Positions 1 to 8,624 of a stretch of 64,000 nt of DNA are shown one piece after another (the stretch's first letter is position 1; the number at the start of each line of letters is the position of its first letter). The position numbers were made by a program, and so were the translations under genes. Under the pieces are notes generated by a model. The model ran no database searches. It had not been told where the DNA came from and saw nothing but the letters and a program-made list of their open reading frames with translations. Location of the stretch: the NCBI RefSeq assembly GCF_022637415.1, contig NZ_CP093340.1:2914001-2978000 (forward strand). The letters are read 5' to 3'. This DNA comes from Luteimonas sp. S4-F44 (GTDB lineage Bacteria; Pseudomonadota; Gammaproteobacteria; Xanthomonadales; Xanthomonadaceae).

Positions 1-63
1 ATTCGCCCCCGTGCCGGCCACCGCGGCCGGGTGACCCGTCAGACATCAAGGAATGCCCGCCCG

Positions 64-810
64 ATGAAGATCCTCGTCGCCTACAAGCGCGTGGTGGACT
101 ACAACGTCCGCATTCAGGTCAAGCCCGACGGCTCCGGCGTCGTCGCCGACGGCGTCAAGCTGTCGGCCAACCCCTTCGACGAGATTGCGCTCGAAGAAGC
201 GCTGCGACTGCGCGACAAGGGCATCGCGACCGAGGTCGTGGTCGCCACGATCGCGCCGGCTGACGCCCAGGCGCACCTGCGCAACGGCCTGGCGATGGGC
301 GCCAACCGGGCGCTGCACGTGGTCTGCGACCAGCCGATCCAGCCGCTGACCGCGGCCCGTACGCTGCTCAAACTGGTCGAAAAGGAACAGCCGGACCTCG
401 TCATCCTCGGCAAGCAGGCGATCGACGACGACGCCAACCAGACCGGCCAGATGCTGGCAACGCTGTGGGGTCGCCCGCAGGCGACCTTCGCCAGCAAGCT
501 CGAGCTCGCCGACGGCAAAGCCACTGTGACCCGCGAGGTCGACGCCGGCCTGGAAACCCTCGAGGTGGACCTGCCTGCGGTGGTGACCACCGACCTGCGC
601 CTGAACGAGCCGCGCTTCATCAAGCTGCCCGACATCATGAAGGCCAAGGCCAAGCCGCTCGAGTCGATCCCGTTCGCCGACCTCGGCGTCGATGCGGCCG
701 ACACCCTCACCACCTCGCGTTACGAGGCGCCTGCCAAGCGCAGCAAGGGCGTCATGGTCAAGGATGCGGCCGAGCTCGTCGCCGCGTTGAAGGCCAAGGG
801 CCTGCTCTGA
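64..810 (+). CDS. etfB: Electron transfer flavoprotein beta subunit
   Basis: EtfB forms the soluble FAD/AMP-binding heterodimer with EtfA that passes electrons from acyl-CoA and other dehydrogenases to ETF-ubiquinone oxidoreductase. The 248-residue protein has the family length and begins MKILVAYKRVVDYN. It carries the adenine-nucleotide-binding fold with the ILGKQAIDDDANQTGQML stretch near residues 118-135. The ATG at 64 is chosen over an in-frame start at 31 because it matches the usual EtfB N-terminus and has an AAGGA upstream. etfA follows 100 bp downstream. Together they form the conserved left border of the xanthomonad LPS locus. Confidence 0.96.
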   Translation: MKILVAYKRVVDYNVRIQVKPDGSGVVADGVKLSANPFDEIALEEALRLRDKGIATEVVVATIAPADAQAHLRNGLAMGANRALHVVCDQPIQPLTAARTLLKLVEKEQPDLVILGKQAIDDDANQTGQMLATLWGRPQATFASKLELADGKATVTREVDAGLETLEVDLPAVVTTDLRLNEPRFIKLPDIMKAKAKPLESIPFADLGVDAADTLTTSRYEAPAKRSKGVMVKDAAELVAALKAKGLL

Positions 811-910
811 ACCGTCGCTCCCGCATCGCGGGAGCCCAGTGACTGCCGGCCGAAGCCGGAGTGCATCGACGCGGGCCTGCCCGGACGCGACGATTCCCAG
901 GAGAACTTCC

Positions 911-1855
911 ATGTCCAACGTCCTCGTCATCGCTGAACACCTCGACGGCAAGCTCAACGCCAGCGCGACCGCCAAGACCGTCGCTGCGGCACAGGCACTC
1001 TCGCCGGACACCATCGACGTCGTCGTGCTCGCCGCCGACCCTGCCGGCGCGGCGGCCGATGCGGCGACCATCGCGGGCGTCGCCAAGGTGCGCACGGTCG
1101 CCAACCCGGCCAACGCGCAGCCGCTGGCCCAGGTGCTCGGCCCGCAGATCGCCAAGCTCGCCGCGGGCTACAGCCATGTCTTCGCACCATCGACCACGTT
1201 CGGCAAGGACCTGATGCCGGTCGTCGCCGCCCTGCTCGGCGTCAACCAGATCTCCGACCTGATGACGGTCGAGGGCAGCCACACCTTCAAGCGCCCGATC
1301 TACGCGGGCAATGCCATCGTCACCGTTGAGGCACCTGCGGGCCAGCCCGTGGTCGCCACCGTGCGCACCGCGTCGTGGCAGGAAGCCGCACGCGGCGGGA
1401 ACGCGACGATCGAGCCGACTGCCGTCGATGCCGACCTGCCCACGCATACGCGCTTCGTGGCCCTGGCGGCGGGCAGCACCGATCGTCCCGACCTGCAGAG
1501 CGCCAAGCGCGTCGTGTCCGGCGGCCGCGGTGTCGGCTCGGAAGAGAACTTCAAGATCATCTTCGACTTCGCCGACAAGCTCGGCGCCGCTGTCGGCGCC
1601 TCGCGTGCGGCGGTCGACGCCGGCTACGTCCCCAATGAGTTGCAGGTCGGCCAGACCGGCAAGATCATCGCACCCGAGCTCTATGTCGCGATCGGCATCA
1701 GCGGCGCGATCCAGCATCTGACCGGCATCAAGGACGCAGGCACCATCGTCGCAATCAACAAGGACGCCGACTCGCCGATCTTCGAGATCGCGGACATCGG
1801 CCTGGTGGGGGACCTGTTCAAGGTGCTGCCGGAGTTGGAGGCGGCGCTGTCTTAG
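911..1855 (+). CDS. etfA: Electron transfer flavoprotein alpha subunit
   Basis: EtfA is the FAD-binding partner of EtfB. The 314-residue product starts [10 protein letters not shown]. Its C-terminal FAD domain is intact, with [13 protein letters not shown] near residue 200 and [19 protein letters not shown] followed by SGAIQHL near 245-270, all signatures of the family. The ATG at 911 has an AGGAGAA ribosome-binding site just before it; an in-frame upstream start at 839 would add an unlike N-terminus. The 811-910 spacer from etfB contains a short hairpin (CTCCCGC/GCGGGAG), so the two are probably co-transcribed. In Xanthomonas the LPS genes lie between etfA and metB, as here. Confidence 0.97.
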   Translation: MSNVLVIAEHLDGKLNASATAKTVAAAQALSPDTIDVVVLAADPAGAAADAATIAGVAKVRTVANPANAQPLAQVLGPQIAKLAAGYSHVFAPSTTFGKDLMPVVAALLGVNQISDLMTVEGSHTFKRPIYAGNAIVTVEAPAGQPVVATVRTASWQEAARGGNATIEPTAVDADLPTHTRFVALAAGSTDRPDLQSAKRVVSGGRGVGSEENFKIIFDFADKLGAAVGASRAAVDAGYVPNELQVGQTGKIIAPELYVAIGISGAIQHLTGIKDAGTIVAINKDADSPIFEIADIGLVGDLFKVLPELEAALS

Positions 1856-1905
1856 CGGCGCAGAGACGTTCAAGCCCATCCAACAGGCGAAGCTCAAGCA
1901 TCAGC

Positions 1906-1963
1906 CAGCCTGGGAATGCGTAGCGGACACGTTTCGACGACCGCAAGCGTCATTCCCAGGCTG
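1906..1963. repeat. 13-bp inverted repeat, possible bidirectional terminator
   Basis: CAGCCTGGGAATG (1906-1918) is exactly inverted as CATTCCCAGGCTG (1951-1963), with a 32-nt loop. It lies between the convergent etfA and the SMR-like gene, and the right arm overlaps the last codons of the latter. It may be a terminator stem. No T-tract follows on either side. Confidence 0.5.
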
Positions 1964-2291
1964 CAATGAGAATGCCAAGCCCGATGACGACGCTTCCTAC
2001 CCATACGCGTGCCGGAATGGACTCCCCGAGAAAGAGCCATGCGAAAAGGGGAACCAAGAGAAAAGACAGGCCGTAAAAGGGGAAAGCAAGGGAGAGCGGC
2101 ACACGCGCCAAGACCGCCAACCACAACAACGTCGCGAGACCGTAAACGGCGAGCGCAATGAAAAGGGTCCACGAGATCAACGTAGCCGGGCGATCGAACG
2201 ATATGCTCATTGACGCCTGCTTGAACAACACCTGCCCGCACGCGAGCATGACGAGCGTGACAACGATCATGAGCACAGTAGTAACGGTCAT
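1950..2291 (-). CDS. Small four-helix EamA/SMR-like membrane protein (candidate lipid-linked sugar flippase)
   Basis: The 113-residue protein is almost entirely membrane: about four hydrophobic helices with short loops, including the SLAFPFYGLSFLLVPLFAWL and LGESIPARVW stretches typical of SMR/EamA half-transporters such as ArnE/ArnF. Those proteins flip undecaprenyl-phosphate-linked aminoarabinose. The ATG at 2291 is preceded by GAAGG at good spacing; a longer reading frame to 2501 adds a non-membrane N-terminus and is rejected. It sits back to back with the polyprenyl-phosphate glycosyltransferase at 2449, so a role in moving a lipid-linked sugar across the inner membrane is inferred. A generic drug or metabolite SMR exporter is the alternative. 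Confidence 0.75.
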   Translation of the reverse strand: MTVTTVLMIVVTLVMLACGQVLFKQASMSISFDRPATLISWTLFIALAVYGLATLLWLAVLARVPLSLAFPFYGLSFLLVPLFAWLFLGESIPARVWVGSVVIGLGILIAAWE

Positions 2292-2448
2292 CGCACCTTC
2301 AACGCGCTCCATAGCCACTCCAAATTCGACTGCCGCTTCAGTAACACGGAGCGTCAAGTGCCAGTGCTGACCGGCACAAAACCCCGCTCCGACAAGGAAT
2401 GGCCAGGATGCTAACCCAAAACACCCCCACCGAGCAGAGGCAACCCCA

Positions 2449-3477
2449 GTGACGATATCGGCAATCGCCTCGGTCGAAGCTCCGAGCGTGGCTGTGATCA
2501 TTCCCTGCTATCGGGTCAAACGCCATGTCCTGCAGGTGATCGGCGCAATTGGAAGCGAGGTCTCCCGCATCTACTGCGTCGATGACGGCTGCCCCGAGGG
2601 GAGCGGCGACTACATTCTCGAGCACAACGTGGATCCACGCGTCCAGGTGTTGCGCAACGCGCAGAACCAGGGCGTCGGTGGCGCGGTGATGACGGGCTAC
2701 AGAGCCGCGATTGACGATGGCTACCAAGTCCTCGTGAAAATCGATGGCGACGGACAAATGGATCCCGCTCTGCTCCCGGAGTTTGTAAACCCCATCGCCC
2801 TAGCGCAGGCCGACTATACGAAAGGCAATCGCTTCTGGGAGCTTACTCAAATCAAACGGATGCCCATGATCCGACGCCTGGGCAACCTCGGGCTTTCCTT
2901 CATGGCCAAGGCGTCATCTGGATATTGGGACATCTTCGACCCCACGAATGGATACACGGCCATTCATGCGAATGTGGCTGCCCGTTTACCGTTCGATTCG
3001 ATCAGCAAACGTTACTTCTTCGAAACCGATATTCTTTTTCGCCTCAACACGCTTCGCGCCGTCGTCAAGGACATTCCGATGGATGCGCATTATGCGGACG
3101 AGACAAGCAACCTGAAGATCTCGAACATCGTCGGCGAGTTCGCGTTCAAGCATGCCAGGAATCTTTTCAAGAGAATCGGTTACAGCTATTTTCTGCGCGA
3201 TCTCCCCGTAGCCTCGATCGAACTGCTGGCGGCCATCGTACTCCTCTCGTTCGGTGTAGTGTTCGGCAGCTATCACTGGCTCCAATCCGGCGCTGCTGGC
3301 GTCGCCACGCCCGTCGGTACGATCATGCTGTCGATCGTTGCCATCACCACTGGGCTGCAGTTCATGCTGGCATTCGTGGGATACGACATCGGCAATACAC
3401 CCAGAACGCCATTGCATCCCCTGATCAGGCCCCGACCAACGCGTCGACCGAAACAGGAACAAACAGCTTCTGATTGA
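2449..3477 (+). CDS. GtrB/DPM1-like family 2 glycosyltransferase with C-terminal membrane anchor
   Basis: The 342-residue GT2 enzyme is predicted to move a sugar from a nucleotide donor onto polyprenyl phosphate. The N-terminal GT-A domain has AVIIPCYRV near residue 14, VDDGCPEGS near 45 and the metal-binding KIDGDGQMDP near 97. Two hydrophobic helices near residues 250-320 match the GtrB/DPM architecture. The start is a GTG at 2449 with CAGAGG 8 bp upstream. It is transcribed divergently from the SMR-like gene and away from the rest of the O-antigen operon. With the large GT-C-like protein at 3582 it may form a three-part system that decorates O-antigen in the periplasm. The sugar is unknown. 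Confidence 0.88.
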   Translation: MTISAIASVEAPSVAVIIPCYRVKRHVLQVIGAIGSEVSRIYCVDDGCPEGSGDYILEHNVDPRVQVLRNAQNQGVGGAVMTGYRAAIDDGYQVLVKIDGDGQMDPALLPEFVNPIALAQADYTKGNRFWELTQIKRMPMIRRLGNLGLSFMAKASSGYWDIFDPTNGYTAIHANVAARLPFDSISKRYFFETDILFRLNTLRAVVKDIPMDAHYADETSNLKISNIVGEFAFKHARNLFKRIGYSYFLRDLPVASIELLAAIVLLSFGVVFGSYHWLQSGAAGVATPVGTIMLSIVAITTGLQFMLAFVGYDIGNTPRTPLHPLIRPRPTRRPKQEQTASD

Positions 3478-3581
3478 TCCGCGCGGAGCCTAGCAATCAG
3501 GCGTGCAGCGTTCCGAGCGCGTCGATCCATTCGAACACGATCGACGAGGGGCCGCAGGCTCTCGTCGGCAAACCTGAGCGC

Positions 3582-6269
3582 CTACTCGCGCCAGGCACTG
3601 ATGTCGAAGACGGCAGCATCGCCGGATACCGCAACCTGCAGGGCCTTCTGTCTCAGCGCGTCCATATCGGCCAAGCACCCTTCCGATGCGGATTCGGGTA
3701 CGAAGACGTATCGAACGGAGTGGGAAAGAAGCCATTGCCTGTCGAAACGATGACAGACTCTGTCCAGGTAGGTTCCCGTGGTGAAGTTGGGATCGCCTTG
3801 ATAATAGAAGTAGGCCACGGGACCGACGTCGTAGAACGGGGCAACCCGGCCTCCGCCGACCGGGAAAAGCCATGTTTCAGGGCCGATCTTCACGACGGAA
3901 TTGAGCACGAGCACGCGCTCGTAGGAGCGGGAAGCATCGCCCTCCCCTGCATTGCGAACATGGCTGAACTGGACCAGGGCCGCAATATCGTCCTCACTCG
4001 GGCAGACGAGCCCCCCGCACTCGCCCTGTTTGGGGCGGTACTCGCGGGCGGAAGGCGAATCAAGCATTGCGAAGCCCAGCATCAGCACCACTGCCGCCCC
4101 CAGCGCCCTGAACATGAGGGAACGCGTGCTTCTGACGATCCCAGCCGCAGCCAGGCAGGCTAGCAACAGAATCAAGCACATTTTCAGCTGAGCGAACGCG
4201 ATCGACGCGTAAGGATAAAGCAGGTAGAGCTTTCCATCGGTCCGGAACTCCCCTGCCACCGACAGCGCCAATGACATCACCATGATCGCAGCGCATGCAC
4301 TTAGAACCGCTGCAACGACTTGTCGAATCGGCAGCCTGTGCAGGAGAACGACAACCAGGAATGTCGAGAATAGAAACAACAGGGTTCCGGCCATCCCTAC
4401 CCCCGGCATGTACTCCAGACCGGACACGAGCCGGCCTATCGGATCGATGACCAGGTTGTTCGCCCCCGCGACCAATCCCTCTGGCCGCGACACCTCGCCC
4501 AGAGCTGCATCCAAGCCGATCTTCGGGGGGTATGCCGCGCCAGTCAGGGCCCTGAAGTAGTACGGATCGGTAAAGAAGAACGGCAACGAAAGCGGCAGTA
4601 CAGAGATCACAAGCCAGCGCCGGGATCTCATCAGCATCCAGAACAGCGAGGCACCGCCCAGCAACACGCCCGTTGCGAAAATCGAAACGGGGTTGAGCAG
4701 ATGGACGGACACCGCAAAGAGCAGCAGGACTGCTGCACGGGATGCGAATGCGCCGGGCATAAACATGACGGCGGTCAGACCCGCCATGAACGCGAAGGAG
4801 ACGACGCGCCCCAGTCCCTCCTGATGGGCGTACTGCGGATAGCCGGGCAACAGAAACAGACCGAAAAGCAGTACAAGAGCAACCCAGGCGGTCGGCGCCT
4901 CCCCACCTTCCTTGGCCGCTATCCGCGCAAGCGCGCAGTCAACAATGGCAATCGCTCCGAGCGTATATGCGATAAACGGAACAGCAGCGGTGGCGTTCCT
5001 GACATCCAGAAAGCCGAGCCAGGACCAAAGAGCGAAGTACACGCCGGTACCCGCGGGATAGTTGAGGTCCTCACCGCCCCAGAAAATCTGGCGCCACGGG
5101 ACCCCCCCCAAATGTGCGACCTGATAAGCGAAGAACGCATGCTGATCTGGATCGCTGGAGAGCATCGCCACCCTGGGAAGTTCGCGGCTGGCCACCGCGA
5201 TGCAGACAAGCGCGATCAGCACGAGCTGGCCGCAGAGCGACTTCTTGTCCAGCAGCAGTGCGGCGCGAGCCGCACGCCCGCGGCCGCTCAGCGCCAGATA
5301 GGCGATGGCGGCCAGGGCCAAGAGCACGATCTCGATCTGGGTCACCGGAATGGGGATGCCGGCAGCAGACGGAAGTGACCGCAGATAAACGTAGACGATC
5401 AGAAGGGCTTGGCCCGCCAAGCTCCATAATCCGACCTGCGCGCGCGCAGGCGCGATGCCGAGCCCGGCGAACAGGGCGCATCCGACCGCGGCAAATGCGA
5501 TGCTACCGAGGAACAACGGCAAGCCGAATGCAAGTGCCGGCACCATCCGCGCCGTTTCCGGCGCCAATCCGGCGATTGCCAGCACGACCCATCCCATCAC
5601 GCAGGCCACCACCGTCGCGACAAGGAGGTTGACCCGCGACGCGCAGCCGCCGTTGGCCGCGGACGAGGCGCTGCCGCGCACACGCTCGGACCGCGCTCCG
5701 ACGACGCGCGCCAGTACTGCGGCCGATGAAAGTTCGAAGAGAAGCCAGATGCCGCCTGCTGCCATCGCCCATGAAAAGCGTGTCGAGAGCGATAACCCCG
5801 AATTGAGATCGATCGGCAAAAGGCACAGATACGGATCGTCCCCTGTGACGCGATAACGTAGCGTCGACGGCATTGACGATTCGATCGACAGATCGTTCGA
5901 ACACGCGAGCGAAGCCACCGGAACCTGCACCGTCTGCCAGGCGTGCCGCAGCCTGAGATCACTGAGTAGAATTCGGTCCGAAGGCCTTCCGGCATCGAGC
6001 CTGACCTGGAGCTCTCGCCAGTGTCTGCCGACTCCGAGCTTTGCGCGAACGCGGCCTGAGGCTGCCGTCCCTAGCGTAACGCTCGCGTCCTCGGAGAACC
6101 CCCCTTCCGGCCCAGCATAGAACACCTGTACGCGGTCAGTGCCAGCGACATCAAACGAGAGCTCTGTACGCCCCCCTGCTCGCTCCAGAGCGAGCAATGA
6201 CAGGAAGACGATCACGGCAATCATCAACGCCCTGACCACCCCGCCTTCCCCAGAGTCTCTCGTCCTCAC
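3582..6269 (-). CDS. Large polytopic membrane protein, GT-C-like (candidate periplasmic glycosyltransferase)
   Basis: The 895-residue protein has an N-terminal signal-anchor helix (about 14-30), an exported beta-rich segment to about residue 155, then many membrane helices and a C-terminal soluble tail. In the long loop near residue 370, SSDPDQHAFFAYQVAHLGG carries the acidic residues expected in the first large loop of GT-C glycosyltransferases, and an NYPAGTG stretch follows. No named family was recognised with certainty. It is the last gene of the O-antigen operon and overlaps no neighbour. The start is a GTG at 6269; an ATG at 6224 that begins just before the first helix is an alternative. 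Base composition is lower in GC than the flanking housekeeping genes. Confidence 0.72.
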   Translation of the reverse strand: MRTRDSGEGGVVRALMIAVIVFLSLLALERAGGRTELSFDVAGTDRVQVFYAGPEGGFSEDASVTLGTAASGRVRAKLGVGRHWRELQVRLDAGRPSDRILLSDLRLRHAWQTVQVPVASLACSNDLSIESSMPSTLRYRVTGDDPYLCLLPIDLNSGLSLSTRFSWAMAAGGIWLLFELSSAAVLARVVGARSERVRGSASSAANGGCASRVNLLVATVVACVMGWVVLAIAGLAPETARMVPALAFGLPLFLGSIAFAAVGCALFAGLGIAPARAQVGLWSLAGQALLIVYVYLRSLPSAAGIPIPVTQIEIVLLALAAIAYLALSGRGRAARAALLLDKKSLCGQLVLIALVCIAVASRELPRVAMLSSDPDQHAFFAYQVAHLGGVPWRQIFWGGEDLNYPAGTGVYFALWSWLGFLDVRNATAAVPFIAYTLGAIAIVDCALARIAAKEGGEAPTAWVALVLLFGLFLLPGYPQYAHQEGLGRVVSFAFMAGLTAVMFMPGAFASRAAVLLLFAVSVHLLNPVSIFATGVLLGGASLFWMLMRSRRWLVISVLPLSLPFFFTDPYYFRALTGAAYPPKIGLDAALGEVSRPEGLVAGANNLVIDPIGRLVSGLEYMPGVGMAGTLLFLFSTFLVVVLLHRLPIRQVVAAVLSACAAIMVMSLALSVAGEFRTDGKLYLLYPYASIAFAQLKMCLILLLACLAAAGIVRSTRSLMFRALGAAVVLMLGFAMLDSPSAREYRPKQGECGGLVCPSEDDIAALVQFSHVRNAGEGDASRSYERVLVLNSVVKIGPETWLFPVGGGRVAPFYDVGPVAYFYYQGDPNFTTGTYLDRVCHRFDRQWLLSHSVRYVFVPESASEGCLADMDALRQKALQVAVSGDAAVFDISAWRE

Positions 6270-6356
6270 TTTGCATCTACCCTGCTGATGAACAAAAGAA
6301 GTGTCCGTTTTGATGGGGTCGCCCCGTCAGGGCGAAGCAGGCTTCGCCCATTCCGC

Positions 6357-8621
6357 TCAGGAACCCAGGTTGCGTGGCGGATAGGCAAGCGTGAATGGCG
6401 CGTTCGACAAGCTGAAATTGGGGTTGTAATACGGATCCTGACTCAACAGCACCCCCCAGCGATTCTTGACGAACGCTTCCTCGCGTTTAAATCTGGCGAT
6501 CTTATCAGGGGTATTTTCGTATCCTCGAGATGCCGATTCGTGATGATACAACTCGGCAAAGGGCGTCCACAGGTTGCGATAGCCCGCCTCTCGGACTCGG
6601 ATGCAGAAGTCGACATCATTGAAGGCGACCACAAGACCTTCGTCCAAGCCTCCCACGGCTTCGAACACCTCTCTTCGAACAACCGCACAGGCAGCGGTTA
6701 CCGCACTGAGGTTCTGCGTGAGGCCGGCCCTGTGCTTGTCGCCTGGATAACCACGAGGCATTCCCACATACGCATGCCCAGCCACTCCGCCGATGCCGAG
6801 GATGACGCCCGCGTGCTGGATCGTATCGTTCGGGTAGTACAACATGGCACCCACGACCCCGATCTCGGGGCGAAGCGCATGGGACACCATCTCAGAAAGC
6901 CAACCTGGGTTGATGACCTCGATGTCGTTGTTGAGCAGCCCGATGACCTCTCCCTGCGTTTCGCGTGCACCGTAGTTATTGATCGCCGAATAGTTAAAAG
7001 GCGCGTTGTACGGCAGTACTCGAATCGACGGATGCGAGGTTATCCTCTCGAAGTAACCGAGGGTAGCCGACTCAGTTGAACCATTATCCAGGACCACGAT
7101 CTCGTAGTTGGGATACGTCGTGCGCTCCAGAATGGAGTCGATACATTGGCGCAGCAGGTCGACGCGATCCCGTGTAGGTATGAGCAAGGTCACCTTGGGA
7201 GCGGGGACGGGAGTCTGATAGGCGATGTGATAATAGCCACTGTACCCCGGCATCTCCTCGACCTTCGCCGGCGTACCGGTCCTAACAAAGTGCGCCTCGA
7301 TTGCGCGCATGGCCGCAAAGTGCGCATAAGTCTTCTCACCGGGCGCGAGCGCAGTCGACCCCTCAATCATTCGCCAGTGATAAAGCACTTTTGGCACGTG
7401 CCCTATCTGGTCGGGTTCGAGTCGTTCAGTCGCACGTAATGCCAGGTCCCAATCCTGTGCGCCGTCAAATCCCTCACGGAATCCGCCGATCTCCCTGATG
7501 AGATCCGCTTCGTACACCCCCAAGTGACAGACGCAGTTCTGGGACAAGAACAGGTCGGGATTCCAGTCCGATTTGAAGTAGGGGTCACTACGCTTACCCG
7601 CCTCATCGATCTTATCCTCATCGGTGAAGAGCATGCGCCAACGCGGGTTCCGCTCTAACGCCAATGCGCAGTGCTGCAACGCGAGCGGATGCAGGGCATC
7701 GTCGTGATCGAGCAATGCGATGTACTGCCCAGTTGCCAACTCGATCGCGCTATTGGACGCCGCAGCAATATGCCCATTGCGGTCCCGCCTCACCGCCCGG
7801 ATTCTGGAATCCCGCCGGACATAGGACTGGATTGTTTCCCAGACTGTCGCATCCGGTGAGGCGTCATCTGCGATGCAAAGTTCCCAGTTCTCGTAAGTTT
7901 GGGAAACGACGCTATCGATGCAGGCGCGCAGCCACTTTACCGGGGTGTTATAGGTCGGCATGACGATCGAGAACTTCGGTCTGGATCGGAGTTCCGGTAA
8001 CGCCTGCATCGCGACCGCCACGCCATCGGGCGAGCAATCGTCGTAGAAATCCGTCCACACATCGTAGTCGGACACATCGGTTGCGACGGCATAGGCGGCG
8101 TACTCACCATGGAGGCGATCCGCCATCCGGCGCGGACCACCACTAGCCAGATCCAGCGCTGTCCTGGCGATCAAGCGGACCCGTCCCGCTCCGGAACGCG
8201 CTGCCAGCAGCTCGCTCAGCATGTAACGCGCGGCCTCTATTTTCCCGAGGCGACGCAACGAGAGCTCCGCCGTGAACTCGCATGGCAGAACACTTGGATC
8301 AAAACGCAGCGAAGTGACGTCCGCCACGAACCGGACGAGCCGGCGCACCGTGTGGAGTCCAGAACGGGCATCCGAGAGCGGGATCGGAAGCGATTCCGCC
8401 TCGGCGGCGTGGCCGTGGCTGTAGGCCGGATACAGAACAGGCCCGTGAATGCGACCCCGTAGCACATGAACAGCAAGATCGAGCACATACCAACCGCCGG
8501 CCGTAGATCCTGAGGGAAGTTGGACTTCGAACGAGGGATCGTTGCCGGTGGCGCGCCAGTACGTCAGATCGGCATTACTACACTTCTCAAGCTGCTGAGT
8601 CGGACGCAACGTCAGGCTCAT
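6357..8621 (-). CDS. Double-domain family 2 glycosyltransferase (O-antigen assembly)
   Basis: The 754-residue cytoplasmic protein has two GT2 domains. Domain one, about 217-420, has SIVMPTYNTP, ADDASPD and the DHD metal motif at 305-307. Domain two, about 476-720, is WbbL/rhamnosyltransferase-like, with LLIPTRDRVDLL, VVLDNGSTE, LLNNDIEV and FNDVDFC. An N-terminal beta-rich region (about 30-125) ends in an LRFDPSVLP motif also found in neighbours. The ATG at 8621 has AGGTGA just upstream, overlapping the stop of the preceding gene, so the two are translationally coupled. It probably adds two different sugars, or two linkages, of the O-repeat on the cytoplasmic face before export by Wzm/Wzt. 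Confidence 0.9.
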   Translation of the reverse strand: MSLTLRPTQQLEKCSNADLTYWRATGNDPSFEVQLPSGSTAGGWYVLDLAVHVLRGRIHGPVLYPAYSHGHAAEAESLPIPLSDARSGLHTVRRLVRFVADVTSLRFDPSVLPCEFTAELSLRRLGKIEAARYMLSELLAARSGAGRVRLIARTALDLASGGPRRMADRLHGEYAAYAVATDVSDYDVWTDFYDDCSPDGVAVAMQALPELRSRPKFSIVMPTYNTPVKWLRACIDSVVSQTYENWELCIADDASPDATVWETIQSYVRRDSRIRAVRRDRNGHIAAASNSAIELATGQYIALLDHDDALHPLALQHCALALERNPRWRMLFTDEDKIDEAGKRSDPYFKSDWNPDLFLSQNCVCHLGVYEADLIREIGGFREGFDGAQDWDLALRATERLEPDQIGHVPKVLYHWRMIEGSTALAPGEKTYAHFAAMRAIEAHFVRTGTPAKVEEMPGYSGYYHIAYQTPVPAPKVTLLIPTRDRVDLLRQCIDSILERTTYPNYEIVVLDNGSTESATLGYFERITSHPSIRVLPYNAPFNYSAINNYGARETQGEVIGLLNNDIEVINPGWLSEMVSHALRPEIGVVGAMLYYPNDTIQHAGVILGIGGVAGHAYVGMPRGYPGDKHRAGLTQNLSAVTAACAVVRREVFEAVGGLDEGLVVAFNDVDFCIRVREAGYRNLWTPFAELYHHESASRGYENTPDKIARFKREEAFVKNRWGVLLSQDPYYNPNFSLSNAPFTLAYPPRNLGS

Positions 8622-8624
8622 AGA

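Noticed and set aside
46..1155. Long antisense frame across etfB/etfA
   Set aside because: Arg/Leu/Gly-rich shadow of two confidently identified genes.
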